Shown here in pieces: positions 7,847 to 17,045 of a stretch of 64,000 nt of DNA; the first letter of the stretch is position 1; every line of letters starts with the position of its first letter. The stretch is taken from contig JAJYDF010000010.1 in the NCBI GenBank assembly GCA_021777765.1, positions 1 through 64,000 of the forward strand, written 5' to 3'. This DNA is from Pseudomonadota bacterium. GTDB taxonomy: Bacteria; Pseudomonadota; Gammaproteobacteria; DASZBR01. The position numbers were made by a program, and so were the translations under genes. The notes below the pieces were generated by a model, which searched no databases, had not been told where the DNA came from, and worked only from the letters and a program-made list of their open reading frames with translations.

Positions 7847-10183
7847 CTATTTAGGTCTTGATGGTACATTTTGTTGGGCACTGGGCGGCGCTAATTTTTT
7901 AGCAATGGATTCACGAGCAATTGCTCCAAATTTATTCTTCAACTCCTTCTCATTAGAAATGATTATTTTTCCATTAACCACATTTGTCAGTCTCGTCAGT
8001 GTTTCTAAAAGACCATTAGATAAATCATTATGAACATATAGTTCTTGGCCAATATCAAAAGGATGTTGTGAAATTATTTCAGATAGTGTGTCCTGTGTAT
8101 TTCTTAGTATTTCATCTAATATACTTTTTATTTTTCCAGTAAATTCATCCAAATTAGAAATTTGCTGCGCCTTATCCACAGGGACCTTTAATCTAATAAT
8201 TGTTTTAGCAATATTACTGATCGATTCATATCCATCAACTTTCTTATCTATTTTATCTTTCTCGTATTTATCTTCAAATGTTAATTTTTCTTCATATATC
8301 AGTCTCATTTCTTGTAATAATTCTTCATGGATTTTCTTATGTCTCTCCTCAAAATATTGACACATTTCTTGAGGAAAAAGTGTTAATTGATAGTTTTCAG
8401 GCTTACAAGCTTCAGGATCATAACTAGACAACTTATAAATCATTACTTTGTTATAGGTAGCTCTAATTTCACACAAATTCTCAAGATATTTTTCTATATG
8501 TGGTAAAAATATTTGCTCAAATAATTGTGCCAATTTAAGGTGTACAGGAACAAATTTATGTTTGATCCTTGTACGTTCAGTTCCCGACACCATTTCAAAG
8601 TTTCTATCTACAGTAGATTGTGTAAGAAATAAAAAATTAGCACTCAATGCTTTTCGTTGTTGTTCGCTGACTAATTCATCACCCGCACAAAAAGCGCGTT
8701 TGATAGTAGCATCTGCGGTTAAAACCTCATAAGTAAACCACTGTTTTAATCTCTGAATATGTCTTTCACGATCTGTTTGTGATACTAATCTTTCTACTGC
8801 TTTTCTATAACCAATTAATCCTGTTTTTGAAAAAACGATAGCGATGGCTTCAGTACATTCTTTAAAATGAGGGATCATCGTCCGCACAAAATTTTCCGCA
8901 CTTACAAATTCTGCAATTAAACCTGACATTCGGTATGACCGTTCCCGATCACTTAAACTGCGAACAACAGAAATATCTTTACAGATAAGATTTAAAATCA
9001 TTGCAGCCATTATAGTTTGCAAAGCATGTTTTCGTATCAGGATCTTCAAATTAGAAAAGTCATTTTCGGTGTATAACCACAATAAACTTTCTTTTAATAA
9101 AAAATCTGGAATAAACTGGTGTTTTTCGATAAGACTATATATTAAATGTATAATAATATTTCTTGAACGTTGATAATACATGTTGTCCCATTGGCCAGTA
9201 TCACAAATGATTTTTAGTAATGTTTCGCCAGCCCTTTTTTGCACACAGATATCTTCAATTAATTTTTTGCACATTAGTTCATCAAAATAATCTAATAAAG
9301 CTTGTAATAACGGTGATGTGATAATAGCTGAGGCAAATGTAACATCCGCCTTCATCTTGATAACAAAATAGGTACTTACACATTCATCTATATTACTTTC
9401 TGTAACTTTTGCAGGCGTAAATGAAATGCGTTCATAGAGTGGTTTTATTCTTTGCTGATTTGCAAATCTCTTAATAAATATTTTTAAATAAAACAAATCA
9501 ACGTCATCCATGTTATTTAATTGATCGCACATTTTTAATGCAATTTCTTCGTCTACACTCGAGGCTATAACACATAACGGTAAAATATCTTTTCGAACAC
9601 CAGAAAATTGCTTGCTTAAAACCGTGCATTTCTCTTGAAAAGAAACGGGATCTTTTTGTTTAATATCAGAACTCGATTGGCTTTTAGTTGGCAATCGAAA
9701 AAATCTCGATGAGCTATAAATAGTTAGAGATGAACTAGATACTGATGATAAAAGTTCGGATGAGGATGAGTGAGAAGATTCATTGCTCTGAGATTTTTGA
9801 ATACATTCACGACTTTCTGCAGCTATCTTCTTAACAGAATCAGCCATATCAATAACTTTTTGCTCTCGCTCAACACGATCATAAACCTCTTGTACAGTTG
9901 ATTTTTTTTTGGATTTTGCGTGAATATTATAATTATTAGCCGAAATAACACTTAATATAATGAATACGCCGCTAATGGTAAAAGATACCGTTAAATCTTC
10001 TACTTTTGCAAAATTTTGAAATGATAAAATAACACCTTCATTACCAGATTCTGCACTCTTTTCTAAGGCATTATCAATTTCAGCCTCTTCCTCTTCGTTC
10101 AATGTCGTAATCTTCTGATTTAAACTTGTCATTAATGCGAGTATGATTTTTTTAGCATATTGTTTTTTTATAATGTACATCAT
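7847..10183 (-). CDS. Uncharacterised 778-aa protein with one N-terminal membrane segment
   Basis: I do not recognise a domain. One hydrophobic stretch lies at about residues 62-82 (V-S-F-T-I-S-G-V-F-I-I-L-S-V-I-S-A), followed at once by Lys-rich sequence. That suggests a single anchor or a host-membrane-insertion segment. A Ser-rich linker covers about residues 130-175. The remaining 600 residues look mostly alpha-helical and charged, with coiled-coil character near residues 620-680. The ATG has a GGAG ribosome site about 5 bases upstream. The size, absence of relatives I can name and position at the head of an accessory block fit a secreted host-interaction protein, but only as inference. 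Confidence 0.55.
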   Translation of the reverse strand: MMYIIKKQYAKKIILALMTSLNQKITTLNEEEEAEIDNALEKSAESGNEGVILSFQNFAKVEDLTVSFTISGVFIILSVISANNYNIHAKSKKKSTVQEVYDRVEREQKVIDMADSVKKIAAESRECIQKSQSNESSHSSSSELLSSVSSSSLTIYSSSRFFRLPTKSQSSSDIKQKDPVSFQEKCTVLSKQFSGVRKDILPLCVIASSVDEEIALKMCDQLNNMDDVDLFYLKIFIKRFANQQRIKPLYERISFTPAKVTESNIDECVSTYFVIKMKADVTFASAIITSPLLQALLDYFDELMCKKLIEDICVQKRAGETLLKIICDTGQWDNMYYQRSRNIIIHLIYSLIEKHQFIPDFLLKESLLWLYTENDFSNLKILIRKHALQTIMAAMILNLICKDISVVRSLSDRERSYRMSGLIAEFVSAENFVRTMIPHFKECTEAIAIVFSKTGLIGYRKAVERLVSQTDRERHIQRLKQWFTYEVLTADATIKRAFCAGDELVSEQQRKALSANFLFLTQSTVDRNFEMVSGTERTRIKHKFVPVHLKLAQLFEQIFLPHIEKYLENLCEIRATYNKVMIYKLSSYDPEACKPENYQLTLFPQEMCQYFEERHKKIHEELLQEMRLIYEEKLTFEDKYEKDKIDKKVDGYESISNIAKTIIRLKVPVDKAQQISNLDEFTGKIKSILDEILRNTQDTLSEIISQHPFDIGQELYVHNDLSNGLLETLTRLTNVVNGKIIISNEKELKNKFGAIARESIAKKLAPPSAQQNVPSRPK

Positions 10184-10466
10184 TAACTCCGATTAGTATT
10201 TAAGATTAAACGAATACATATTTGATTCTTTATTGAGAATAATTATTATTACCATTTAACGGCAAAGGGGCTATATCACTTATATAACAAAAACGAGAGT
10301 TTTTTATGCAAATTAAATCATAATCATTTAATATTCAAAGTATCATACTGTTTGCTAGAATAACAATAAGATAGAGAGTAGACTGCAAAATTCTGTTTTT
10401 TGCATGTGCGTCATTCTCACACAGCTATCACTATTTGAAATTCAATTTATATACTCTGAGGTTAAC

Positions 10467-10751
10467 ATGCTAAAACAAGATTTAATCACTCTAATGCGTG
10501 AAAAATTAACCCTCTCTTTACATCCTACTTCTCTAGAAATAATCGATGATAGCCACAAACACATTGGTCATCCTGGCGCAAAAAATGGTGGTCATTTTAC
10601 ATTGATTATTGCCGCAGAGTGTTTTGAAAATAAAAACCTGATTGAATCTCATCGGTTAATTTACGAATCGTTAGGAGATTTAGTAGGAACGAAAATTCAT
10701 GCTTTGCAAATTATAATCAAGCATCCTTCCATCCGACAATTAGACAAATAA
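10467..10751 (+). CDS. bolA: BolA-family protein
   Basis: BolA-type proteins work with monothiol glutaredoxins in iron-sulfur cluster handling and in stress and morphology control. The family core is clear: S-H-K-H-I-G-H-P-G-A-K-N-G-G-H-F-T-L-I-I, then the helix R-L-I-Y-E-S-L-G-D-L, then K-I-H-A-L-Q-I near the C-terminus. The ATG at 10467 gives 94 aa and has a GAGG ribosome site at good spacing; an earlier ATG would add an unrelated leader. The 283 bases upstream contain AT-rich sequence and a possible TGCAAAA/TTTTGCA hairpin, but nothing I can name. It may be BolA or the close paralogue IbaG. Confidence 0.85.
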   Translation: MLKQDLITLMREKLTLSLHPTSLEIIDDSHKHIGHPGAKNGGHFTLIIAAECFENKNLIESHRLIYESLGDLVGTKIHALQIIIKHPSIRQLDK

Positions 10752-10783
10752 ATAAAAAAATTGAAAACAAGGTGTTAAAGTAA

Positions 10784-11392
10784 TTATTTGCTGTAGCCTT
10801 GGCGAAGAGTGATTTTTTTTCCTTCCAATGACTCTGACGCAGCAGATAAATCTTGCTGAGAAAATCTAGGTGAATGTTGAATAGCCTCTGCTTTTTCTAA
10901 TAAACAAATCGTAATTTCAGAAAATTTATTACGTCTTGCGATATCAATGAGCGATTCGTCTGTATTACTACGGATGTGAACATTGGCTCCATTTTTAAGC
11001 AGCATTCTCACAACCTCCTCATTTGCTGTGGAGAGAGTAGAAAGCGCTTTAAATAAAGGTGTTTCACCTTTGTTATCTTTAACATTAACATCCACCCTAG
11101 TTAATTGTAGAAAAAGCGCTAATTTCTCAGCATTTTTTGGATAGCTGCATAAGTAATGGGGAGGAGTTTGGCCTTCATTATCTTTTACATTTGCATTTAC
11201 ATCTAAATTTAATGTGGCTTGATGTGCAACTATCCATTTTAACACCTCACTTTGTGTATGTGCCTTCACGGCATAATGTAACGCTGTTTGCCCCTGATTA
11301 TCTTGTATATTCCAATTCACCTTTTGATCAGTTAGATTTTTTAAATAGGAAATGGTGTTTGCAAAAACGACTTTATGTAAAACTGTTTCACC
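10784..11392 (-). pseudogene. C-terminal part of an ankyrin gene cut off by an in-frame TAG
   Basis: The frame of the upstream ankyrin gene continues without shift past its TAG stop (11393-11395) for another 202 codons. The continuation starts G-E-T-V-L-H-K-V-V, the normal turn and helix of an ankyrin unit. It carries at least four more units, such as N-Q-G-Q-T-A-L-H-Y-A-V and N-K-G-E-T-P-L-F-K-A-L. The residue lost at the stop is most simply Gln (CAG to TAG). A GTG at 11320 could in principle restart translation, but no good ribosome site precedes it. I read this as the cut-off tail of one gene. Confidence 0.7.
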
Positions 11393-13165
11393 CTAATTAT
11401 TTTGTTTTGATAAATCAGGATTAGACTTCATAGCCAACTCAAACCATTCAGGTGAGTCAAGGGCAGTCATTAAAATTGTCTCGCCCATAGCATTGCTTGA
11501 ATTAATAGATGCATTACAACTCAATAAATGAATTGCATTTTGAATTGAATTACGAGACTTGAAAGCATGGTGTAATGCTGAAAATCCTTCACCATCTTTT
11601 TGATCCACTGCTGCGCCGTGAGATAGTAACCATTTTAGTTTTTCTTCCCTTTGTCTCGATGCTTCCACGGTTAGGGCGGTATCACCATTTTTCCCGATGA
11701 AATTAATATCAGCTCCATTCTCAAAGAGTATATCTAGTATTGCTAAATCGAAGGTAACCATAATAGGGCTATAACCATTCGTATTCTGACTATTCACATC
11801 AGCTCCTTGCTTCACCAGCCATTCAACAACCTCTTTGCGCTTCATCCTTGTAGCAATATGTAAAGGAGTATTTCCTTCTGCATTGATCTGATTGGGAGAA
11901 ATATTCCATGCCGTCATCGTTTTTTGTATTTCTGCCAGATCAGCGAAATCAAACATAACGGTGAGAATAGATAGTTTTTCAGCATCATTAGGGCTGTAAC
12001 CTTTATTTAATAATGTTTGGATAACTGGTAAGGCATCTATAGACATAAATTTTCCATCACCAAACAGAAGTGTAAATATCGATACTCCATCTTTACTTTT
12101 AATATTTGGATCAGCATTACTGATTAATAACTGAATGACAGTGTCATAGAAGCGATTGCGAGCCGCAACCAAAATAGCTGTTTCGCCCTCGCCATTCTTT
12201 ACATTGGCATCCAACCCTTTTTCTACAATAGTTTGTATTATTCTATTTTTGTAATTTTGAAAATCAGGACCGTGTCTCCTACCAACACCCTCTCCTGCTA
12301 AAATATGTAAAATACTGTTATTAACATTATCTTTATCATGAACGTGAGCGCCACTTGCAATCAGCGCCCCCAGACACTCTAAAGACTGCTTTTGCGCAGC
12401 CATCAAAATCGCACTTTCTCCTTCAGCGTTTTTATAATTTAGATCTGCCTTATTGCGTATTAACCAATTTAATTCACGAAGGTAGTAATCTGTACTTGTC
12501 ATGCGCATTACCAAACTTTGATTATCAATAACAGTATTGAGATTTGCGCCACGTTCTAACAATAAGTTACAAATATCTTCATTTATTTCTGAGGTAGATC
12601 CGAGATTCATTAATGCAACATATATTGGTGTTGTATTTTCAGCAGATAGACTATCAACTGGGGATCCATGGGCTAACAGCCATCTTACCATTTCAACGTT
12701 AGGATTAACTTTACAAGCGTAATGAAGCAATGTACGTCCATCTAGTTTCTTGTCAATTGCAAAATGCGCGCGCTCAATAATCGCTGAAACCAGTTCAACT
12801 TGACCTTCTTCGACTGCTTTAGGAAGTAATTTTTCCAGTTGTGCATCTGAAAAAGTATAATTTGGATTACTAAGGATCACTTGCACGAGTTCTGTTTGTT
12901 TAATATTGATAAGCTGAATTAGCATATCCGTAGAAACATTCGCTTTGTATTTAAGAAGTGTTTTTACTATGTCCCATTGTGAATCGTTGATGGCTAGACT
13001 CAATATATTCTTATGAACATTCTGTGATCTGATGTCATTATCAATAGATGTCAAAATTGCGCCATTTTCTAATAAAAAAACAAGCAATCCCCAGTTTTTC
13101 GCGTTTGCACATTTGACCAATACTGAACTTCCTAATGAAAGATTAATATCAACACCTAATTGCAA
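11393..13165 (-). CDS. Ankyrin-repeat protein, main open frame of a damaged gene
   Basis: About 590 residues consist almost entirely of ankyrin units. Examples are G-R-T-L-L-H-Y-A-C, E-G-N-T-P-L-H-I-A-T and E-G-F-S-A-L-H-H-A-F, each followed by a helix and a G-A-D/V-N turn. Such proteins bind other proteins and are frequent type IV effectors in Legionella and Coxiella. No signal peptide is seen. The frame begins at a TTG with no convincing ribosome site. Clear coding sequence continues upstream (E-K-I-K-R-L-Q-E-W-Q-E-Y-L) to about 13250 without a start. An ATG at 13260-13258 is out of frame by one base across a run of six A's on the coding strand. The true start is therefore probably 13260, with a one-base loss. 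The 3' end is cut by an in-frame TAG. Confidence 0.7.
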   Translation of the reverse strand: MQLGVDINLSLGSSVLVKCANAKNWGLLVFLLENGAILTSIDNDIRSQNVHKNILSLAINDSQWDIVKTLLKYKANVSTDMLIQLINIKQTELVQVILSNPNYTFSDAQLEKLLPKAVEEGQVELVSAIIERAHFAIDKKLDGRTLLHYACKVNPNVEMVRWLLAHGSPVDSLSAENTTPIYVALMNLGSTSEINEDICNLLLERGANLNTVIDNQSLVMRMTSTDYYLRELNWLIRNKADLNYKNAEGESAILMAAQKQSLECLGALIASGAHVHDKDNVNNSILHILAGEGVGRRHGPDFQNYKNRIIQTIVEKGLDANVKNGEGETAILVAARNRFYDTVIQLLISNADPNIKSKDGVSIFTLLFGDGKFMSIDALPVIQTLLNKGYSPNDAEKLSILTVMFDFADLAEIQKTMTAWNISPNQINAEGNTPLHIATRMKRKEVVEWLVKQGADVNSQNTNGYSPIMVTFDLAILDILFENGADINFIGKNGDTALTVEASRQREEKLKWLLSHGAAVDQKDGEGFSALHHAFKSRNSIQNAIHLLSCNASINSSNAMGETILMTALDSPEWFELAMKSNPDLSKQNN

Positions 13166-13315
13166 GAATTTTTCAATGGATTCTTTGTTTAATGAATCTG
13201 GATTTTGCGTAACCTTATTAAGATATTCTTGCCATTCTTGCAGCCTTTTAATTTTTTCATTTACCTGCTCACCTGCCTATTATTTAAAAATATGTCGCGT
13301 TTATTAATCAATTAA

Positions 13316-14296
13316 TTAATGACGGATACCAAAAACTTTTTTGATTTCTTCACATGACATGTCAAATGCTAATATTGCAGCATCAAAATGTGTAGGTAAT
13401 GCACAGAAATCATGTAAAATGCCACCGAATTCAGCATATTGAGCATCATTGCCACCACTGACTAATTTTTCATAATACATTTTAGCATCATCATGAATAG
13501 GATCACTTTCGCCTGCGATCACTAATGCTGGAGGTAAGCTAGAAAAATCTGATTGTAATTGTGGATTACAAATAGGATTTTTTTGATCCGCTGGATTTGA
13601 AATATATTGATTACGCATCCAATTTAAAGTGCTGGTTTCTAAATAAAAACCGGTTGAGAATTTTCTATCAGATTCTCTAGTATTATTTAAATCTATCCAT
13701 GGATAAAATAGTAATTGGAAATCAATTTGAATGTCTTTAATTTGTTTAGCACGATGACAAACACTTGCTGCTAAATTACCACCTGCACTGTCACCACCAA
13801 CAGCTATTTGACCATTACCACCAAATTCTTTTGCATGTTTTGATATATATTTTGTTGCTTCATAAGCATCATCGTGTGCTGTTGGGAATTTATTTTCTGG
13901 TGCACGTCGATAATCAACTGTTGCAACAATAATATTTGAACCATTCGATAAATAACGCGCTGTTTAATCGAGAAAATCTAAATCACCAAATACAAATCCA
14001 CCACCATGAAAATAAACCATAATAGGTAATGCAGTTTTGGTATTAATTGGGGTATATAAACGTACATTCAGTGTTGTGCCATTGCAATTAATTGTTCTAT
14101 TTTCAACATTGACTTCAATTGGTTTTAATTTATTTGGAATTGGAGCGACTAATTGATTGAAAGCTTTACGTGCTTGATCAGTGGGTAATTCAGTTAAAGT
14201 TTTGCCATTTAAGACTTTAGCGGTTCTTTGAGCCAAAGTATTCAAAAAATTACGAGAATCTCTGTTTAAAACATTGGTATTGATTGCTGTTGCAAT
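13316..14296 (-). pseudogene. HSL-family alpha/beta hydrolase with an in-frame stop
   Basis: This is a hormone-sensitive-lipase-type esterase whose frame is unbroken except for one TAA at 13964-13966. All family motifs survive on either side: H-G-G-G-F (oxyanion) before the stop, then G-D-S-A-G-G (Ser nucleophile), the acidic S-D-P and the I-L-H-D-F histidine after it. The context L-D-[stop]-T-A-R-Y-L-S fits a former Gln (CAA to TAA). At the 5' end an AAGGAG ribosome site is followed 7 bases later by ATT (14294-14296), which is in frame with good coding sequence; no ATG or GTG lies nearby. Translation would otherwise start at a TTG (14245). The gene looks recently inactivated; read-through or a sequencing error cannot be excluded. 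Confidence 0.8.
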
Positions 14297-14420
14297 TGCT
14301 ACACTCCTTGTTGGTTAATATAAATCCATAAAACAAGTTCTGAGTATAGACGGCTTTTGAAAAAGTGTTAGGAAAAGCTATTTATATTTCAGTGAATCTT
14401 TTAATCACAAATCTTAAGGC

Positions 14421-17006
14421 TTATTTTGGCTTAAATTCATTAGATACATCATCTCGATCATCTTTACAATCAACTGCGTCAGTTAATACTGCTGATTCGG
14501 GTTCACTGGATGTATTTGACTTTAATGCAGGAGGAGATAAAAGCAAACTACTATTGCTATTTTCAATTAATGAAATTTCAATCTTTGCACCATATTGTTC
14601 AAGTAATTTTTGATTGGCAAAACTCATTTTTGTGCCTTTAAATTGAGCGCCTTGTGCATACAAATACGAATCATTAGTCATTCGCTTCATGAGATACCAT
14701 TCTTTAATATTGCCAAAATGTGTCCACAAAAATGCACCATAATCACCACAACTTACTAATAAATATTTTCCATCTTGACTAAAATTAATTGTATTGATTA
14801 ACCCCCAATGCCCGCCTAAATCAGCAATTAATTCTTTAGATTTTATGTCCCAAATTAAAACCGATCGATCATTACTGCCGGAAGCAATTAAATTACTATC
14901 TGGACTAAAAGCAATCGTTGCAACGGTACCAACATGTTTACGCAGTAATGCAATTTGAGTTGCAGAATTTATATCCCATATTCTGATTGTTTTATCTTTA
15001 CCTGCAGATGATATTAATTTTCCATCCGGACTAAAACAAACCGCATATACATCATCAGTATGACCGGTTAATTTTTTAACAGGCATTCTAGATTTAAAAT
15101 CCCATATATTTAAATTTCCTGAGGACCCTCCCGTGACAATTAACGTTGAATCAGCACTAAAAGCCAATGTATAAATTGTGTATCTCTGTGATGCAGGTAG
15201 TTGTAATGGATCAATTTCTTTTAACGTAGAGATATCCCATAAATTCACTTTATTTTTATCAGCGATACCTAAAATTTTTCCATCTTGATTGAAAGTGACG
15301 CAATATACATCTAAATCGAGACTACCACTTGTTTGTGCAATTAATTGCTGTAATTGATCAGATTGCGATAATAAATAAACTGCTTTACGCTCGCCGCCAA
15401 AAGCAATGACATTTGTTAGAGGACAATATCCAACACTAATGACTTTACCTACAGTATCTTTAACAAAGCTAATAATTTTTTTATCAAAAATATTATATTG
15501 ATAAATGCCATTATGACCGGCGATGACAACAATAGGTTTACCATTTTTATCAAAGGTACCCTGTACAATAGTACCAATAAATCCTGTGTCCTCCGCCAGA
15601 TCATAACCGATATCGGCGCGCCATTGTCGTACAGTTTTATCATCACTTGCAGTGACTAAGTATTTATCATCCGCACTAATAGCAATACTATTGATACGAG
15701 CAAAATGTCTAATCAAGGAAATCATTTCATTACGGTGACTCATATTCCAAATATGTACTCGACCATCACTATTACCAGCAACAATTTTTTTGCCACTTCG
15801 ATTAAATGAAACACAGGTATAAACGGTATTATCAGATTTATAACTTTTCTCAATACGAGTTTCTAACAAACTCAATTCGCCCGGGTTTGATAAATCTTGA
15901 ACATTTAATAAATATAATTTATTTGTTGCGATGGCTAGCAAATTATTATCCGGACTAAAAGTGACATATTTTACAGCGGAAAATCGTTGATTTACTTCAC
16001 TCAGCAGTTTTCGCTTTGCGATATTCCATATCATTACCTTACCATCATCATCACCTGTTGCTAATTCATGTCCTGCAGTGGTAAAAGCAAGGGTATTAAC
16101 TGATTCAGAATGTCCTTTTAGTAATCCGATTAAATGTGTCGTCGCTAAATCCCTCACTTCTACATCGCCATTACTTTTGCTTGAAACTAATATATTACTG
16201 TCTTGATGTATTGCTAAACATTTATAAGGATAATCGCCACGTGCAAAAACTTGATATTTTTTTGTTTTTAAATCCCATACCAAAATTTTTCTATCTTCGC
16301 CACAAGAATACAATTGTGTTCCTTCATCATTTAATACACCACTATGTATTGTACTTGTATGTCCTTGCAATGTTGTCATTTCTTTCTGTTCATTAGCTGA
16401 CAGTGTATATAAAATAATTGCATCTCCAACCGCAACTGCCATATAACTACCGTTTTTATTAAAACAAATCACTTTTGCACTATTTTTATAATAATGCGTT
16501 GGAAACTCATTGAATTTAACAGTACGCATATCAGCGTTAGTACATTGCATGCCCTGCATAAAAGCATGAGTAAGATTGACATGGTTTAATATTGACCCAT
16601 TAAAATTAGCATTAGATAGAAGCGCGCCAGAAAAATCTGCACCTTCTAATGTTATTCCCGCAAAATTGCCATTTTCTCCTATAAAATCAAAACCAAGACA
16701 ATTTAATAAACTAAGGATATTAGAGATTAGATAGGTATTTTGTATGTCCATTTTTTTTGTTAAAAATATTGACCACAAATGTTGCAGAAACTGTATGTTT
16801 TCATTATTTGAAATTAGCATTCCCAATACAATAATCAATTTTTTATCAAAACTTGTCTTGTTCCAGCTATCGTATAGATTGTTTTTCAAATCATGATACA
16901 GACGATCGGCGATTTCACGTTCACCTAATGTGTATTCAATCGTTGCATGAGATGGGATAATGACTGTACTAGAATTAGTATCCTTACTAGACGAAATAAA
17001 ATGCAT
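14421..17006 (-). CDS. Pentapeptide-repeat and WD40-repeat protein
   Basis: An 861-aa protein in three parts. Residues 1-110 are helical and unrecognised. About residues 112-165 hold pentapeptide-repeat units (G-A-D-F-S, N-A-N-F-N, H-V-N-L-T, N-A-D-M-R). From about 175 to 800 there is a long run of WD40 repeats, roughly a dozen. The clearest read G-K-D-K-T-I-R-I-W-D-I and G-S-N-D-R-S-V-L-I-W-D-I, with the usual S-P-D-G/N turns. That many blades implies two propellers. The tail is Ser-rich. WD40 propellers are protein-binding scaffolds and no catalytic domain is visible. The gene lies in the accessory block, 39 bases from the giant gene upstream, and may be cotranscribed with it. Confidence 0.85.
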   Translation of the reverse strand: MHFISSSKDTNSSTVIIPSHATIEYTLGEREIADRLYHDLKNNLYDSWNKTSFDKKLIIVLGMLISNNENIQFLQHLWSIFLTKKMDIQNTYLISNILSLLNCLGFDFIGENGNFAGITLEGADFSGALLSNANFNGSILNHVNLTHAFMQGMQCTNADMRTVKFNEFPTHYYKNSAKVICFNKNGSYMAVAVGDAIILYTLSANEQKEMTTLQGHTSTIHSGVLNDEGTQLYSCGEDRKILVWDLKTKKYQVFARGDYPYKCLAIHQDSNILVSSKSNGDVEVRDLATTHLIGLLKGHSESVNTLAFTTAGHELATGDDDGKVMIWNIAKRKLLSEVNQRFSAVKYVTFSPDNNLLAIATNKLYLLNVQDLSNPGELSLLETRIEKSYKSDNTVYTCVSFNRSGKKIVAGNSDGRVHIWNMSHRNEMISLIRHFARINSIAISADDKYLVTASDDKTVRQWRADIGYDLAEDTGFIGTIVQGTFDKNGKPIVVIAGHNGIYQYNIFDKKIISFVKDTVGKVISVGYCPLTNVIAFGGERKAVYLLSQSDQLQQLIAQTSGSLDLDVYCVTFNQDGKILGIADKNKVNLWDISTLKEIDPLQLPASQRYTIYTLAFSADSTLIVTGGSSGNLNIWDFKSRMPVKKLTGHTDDVYAVCFSPDGKLISSAGKDKTIRIWDINSATQIALLRKHVGTVATIAFSPDSNLIASGSNDRSVLIWDIKSKELIADLGGHWGLINTINFSQDGKYLLVSCGDYGAFLWTHFGNIKEWYLMKRMTNDSYLYAQGAQFKGTKMSFANQKLLEQYGAKIEISLIENSNSSLLLSPPALKSNTSSEPESAVLTDAVDCKDDRDDVSNEFKPK

Positions 17007-17045
17007 AGTAATGCCTCCTTATTCTAGAAATTCATTAATTAAATA

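Noticed and set aside
7829..7852. AAATAGC/GCTATTT inverted repeat between yciB and the 778-aa gene as a terminator
   Set aside because: The stem is short and AT-rich, lies partly in coding sequence and has no following T-run.
11393..13966. Genome-wide reassignment of TAA/TAG to Gln
   Set aside because: Housekeeping genes such as gltA end in TAA exactly where their families end, so stops are normal. Local mutation explains the three internal stops better.
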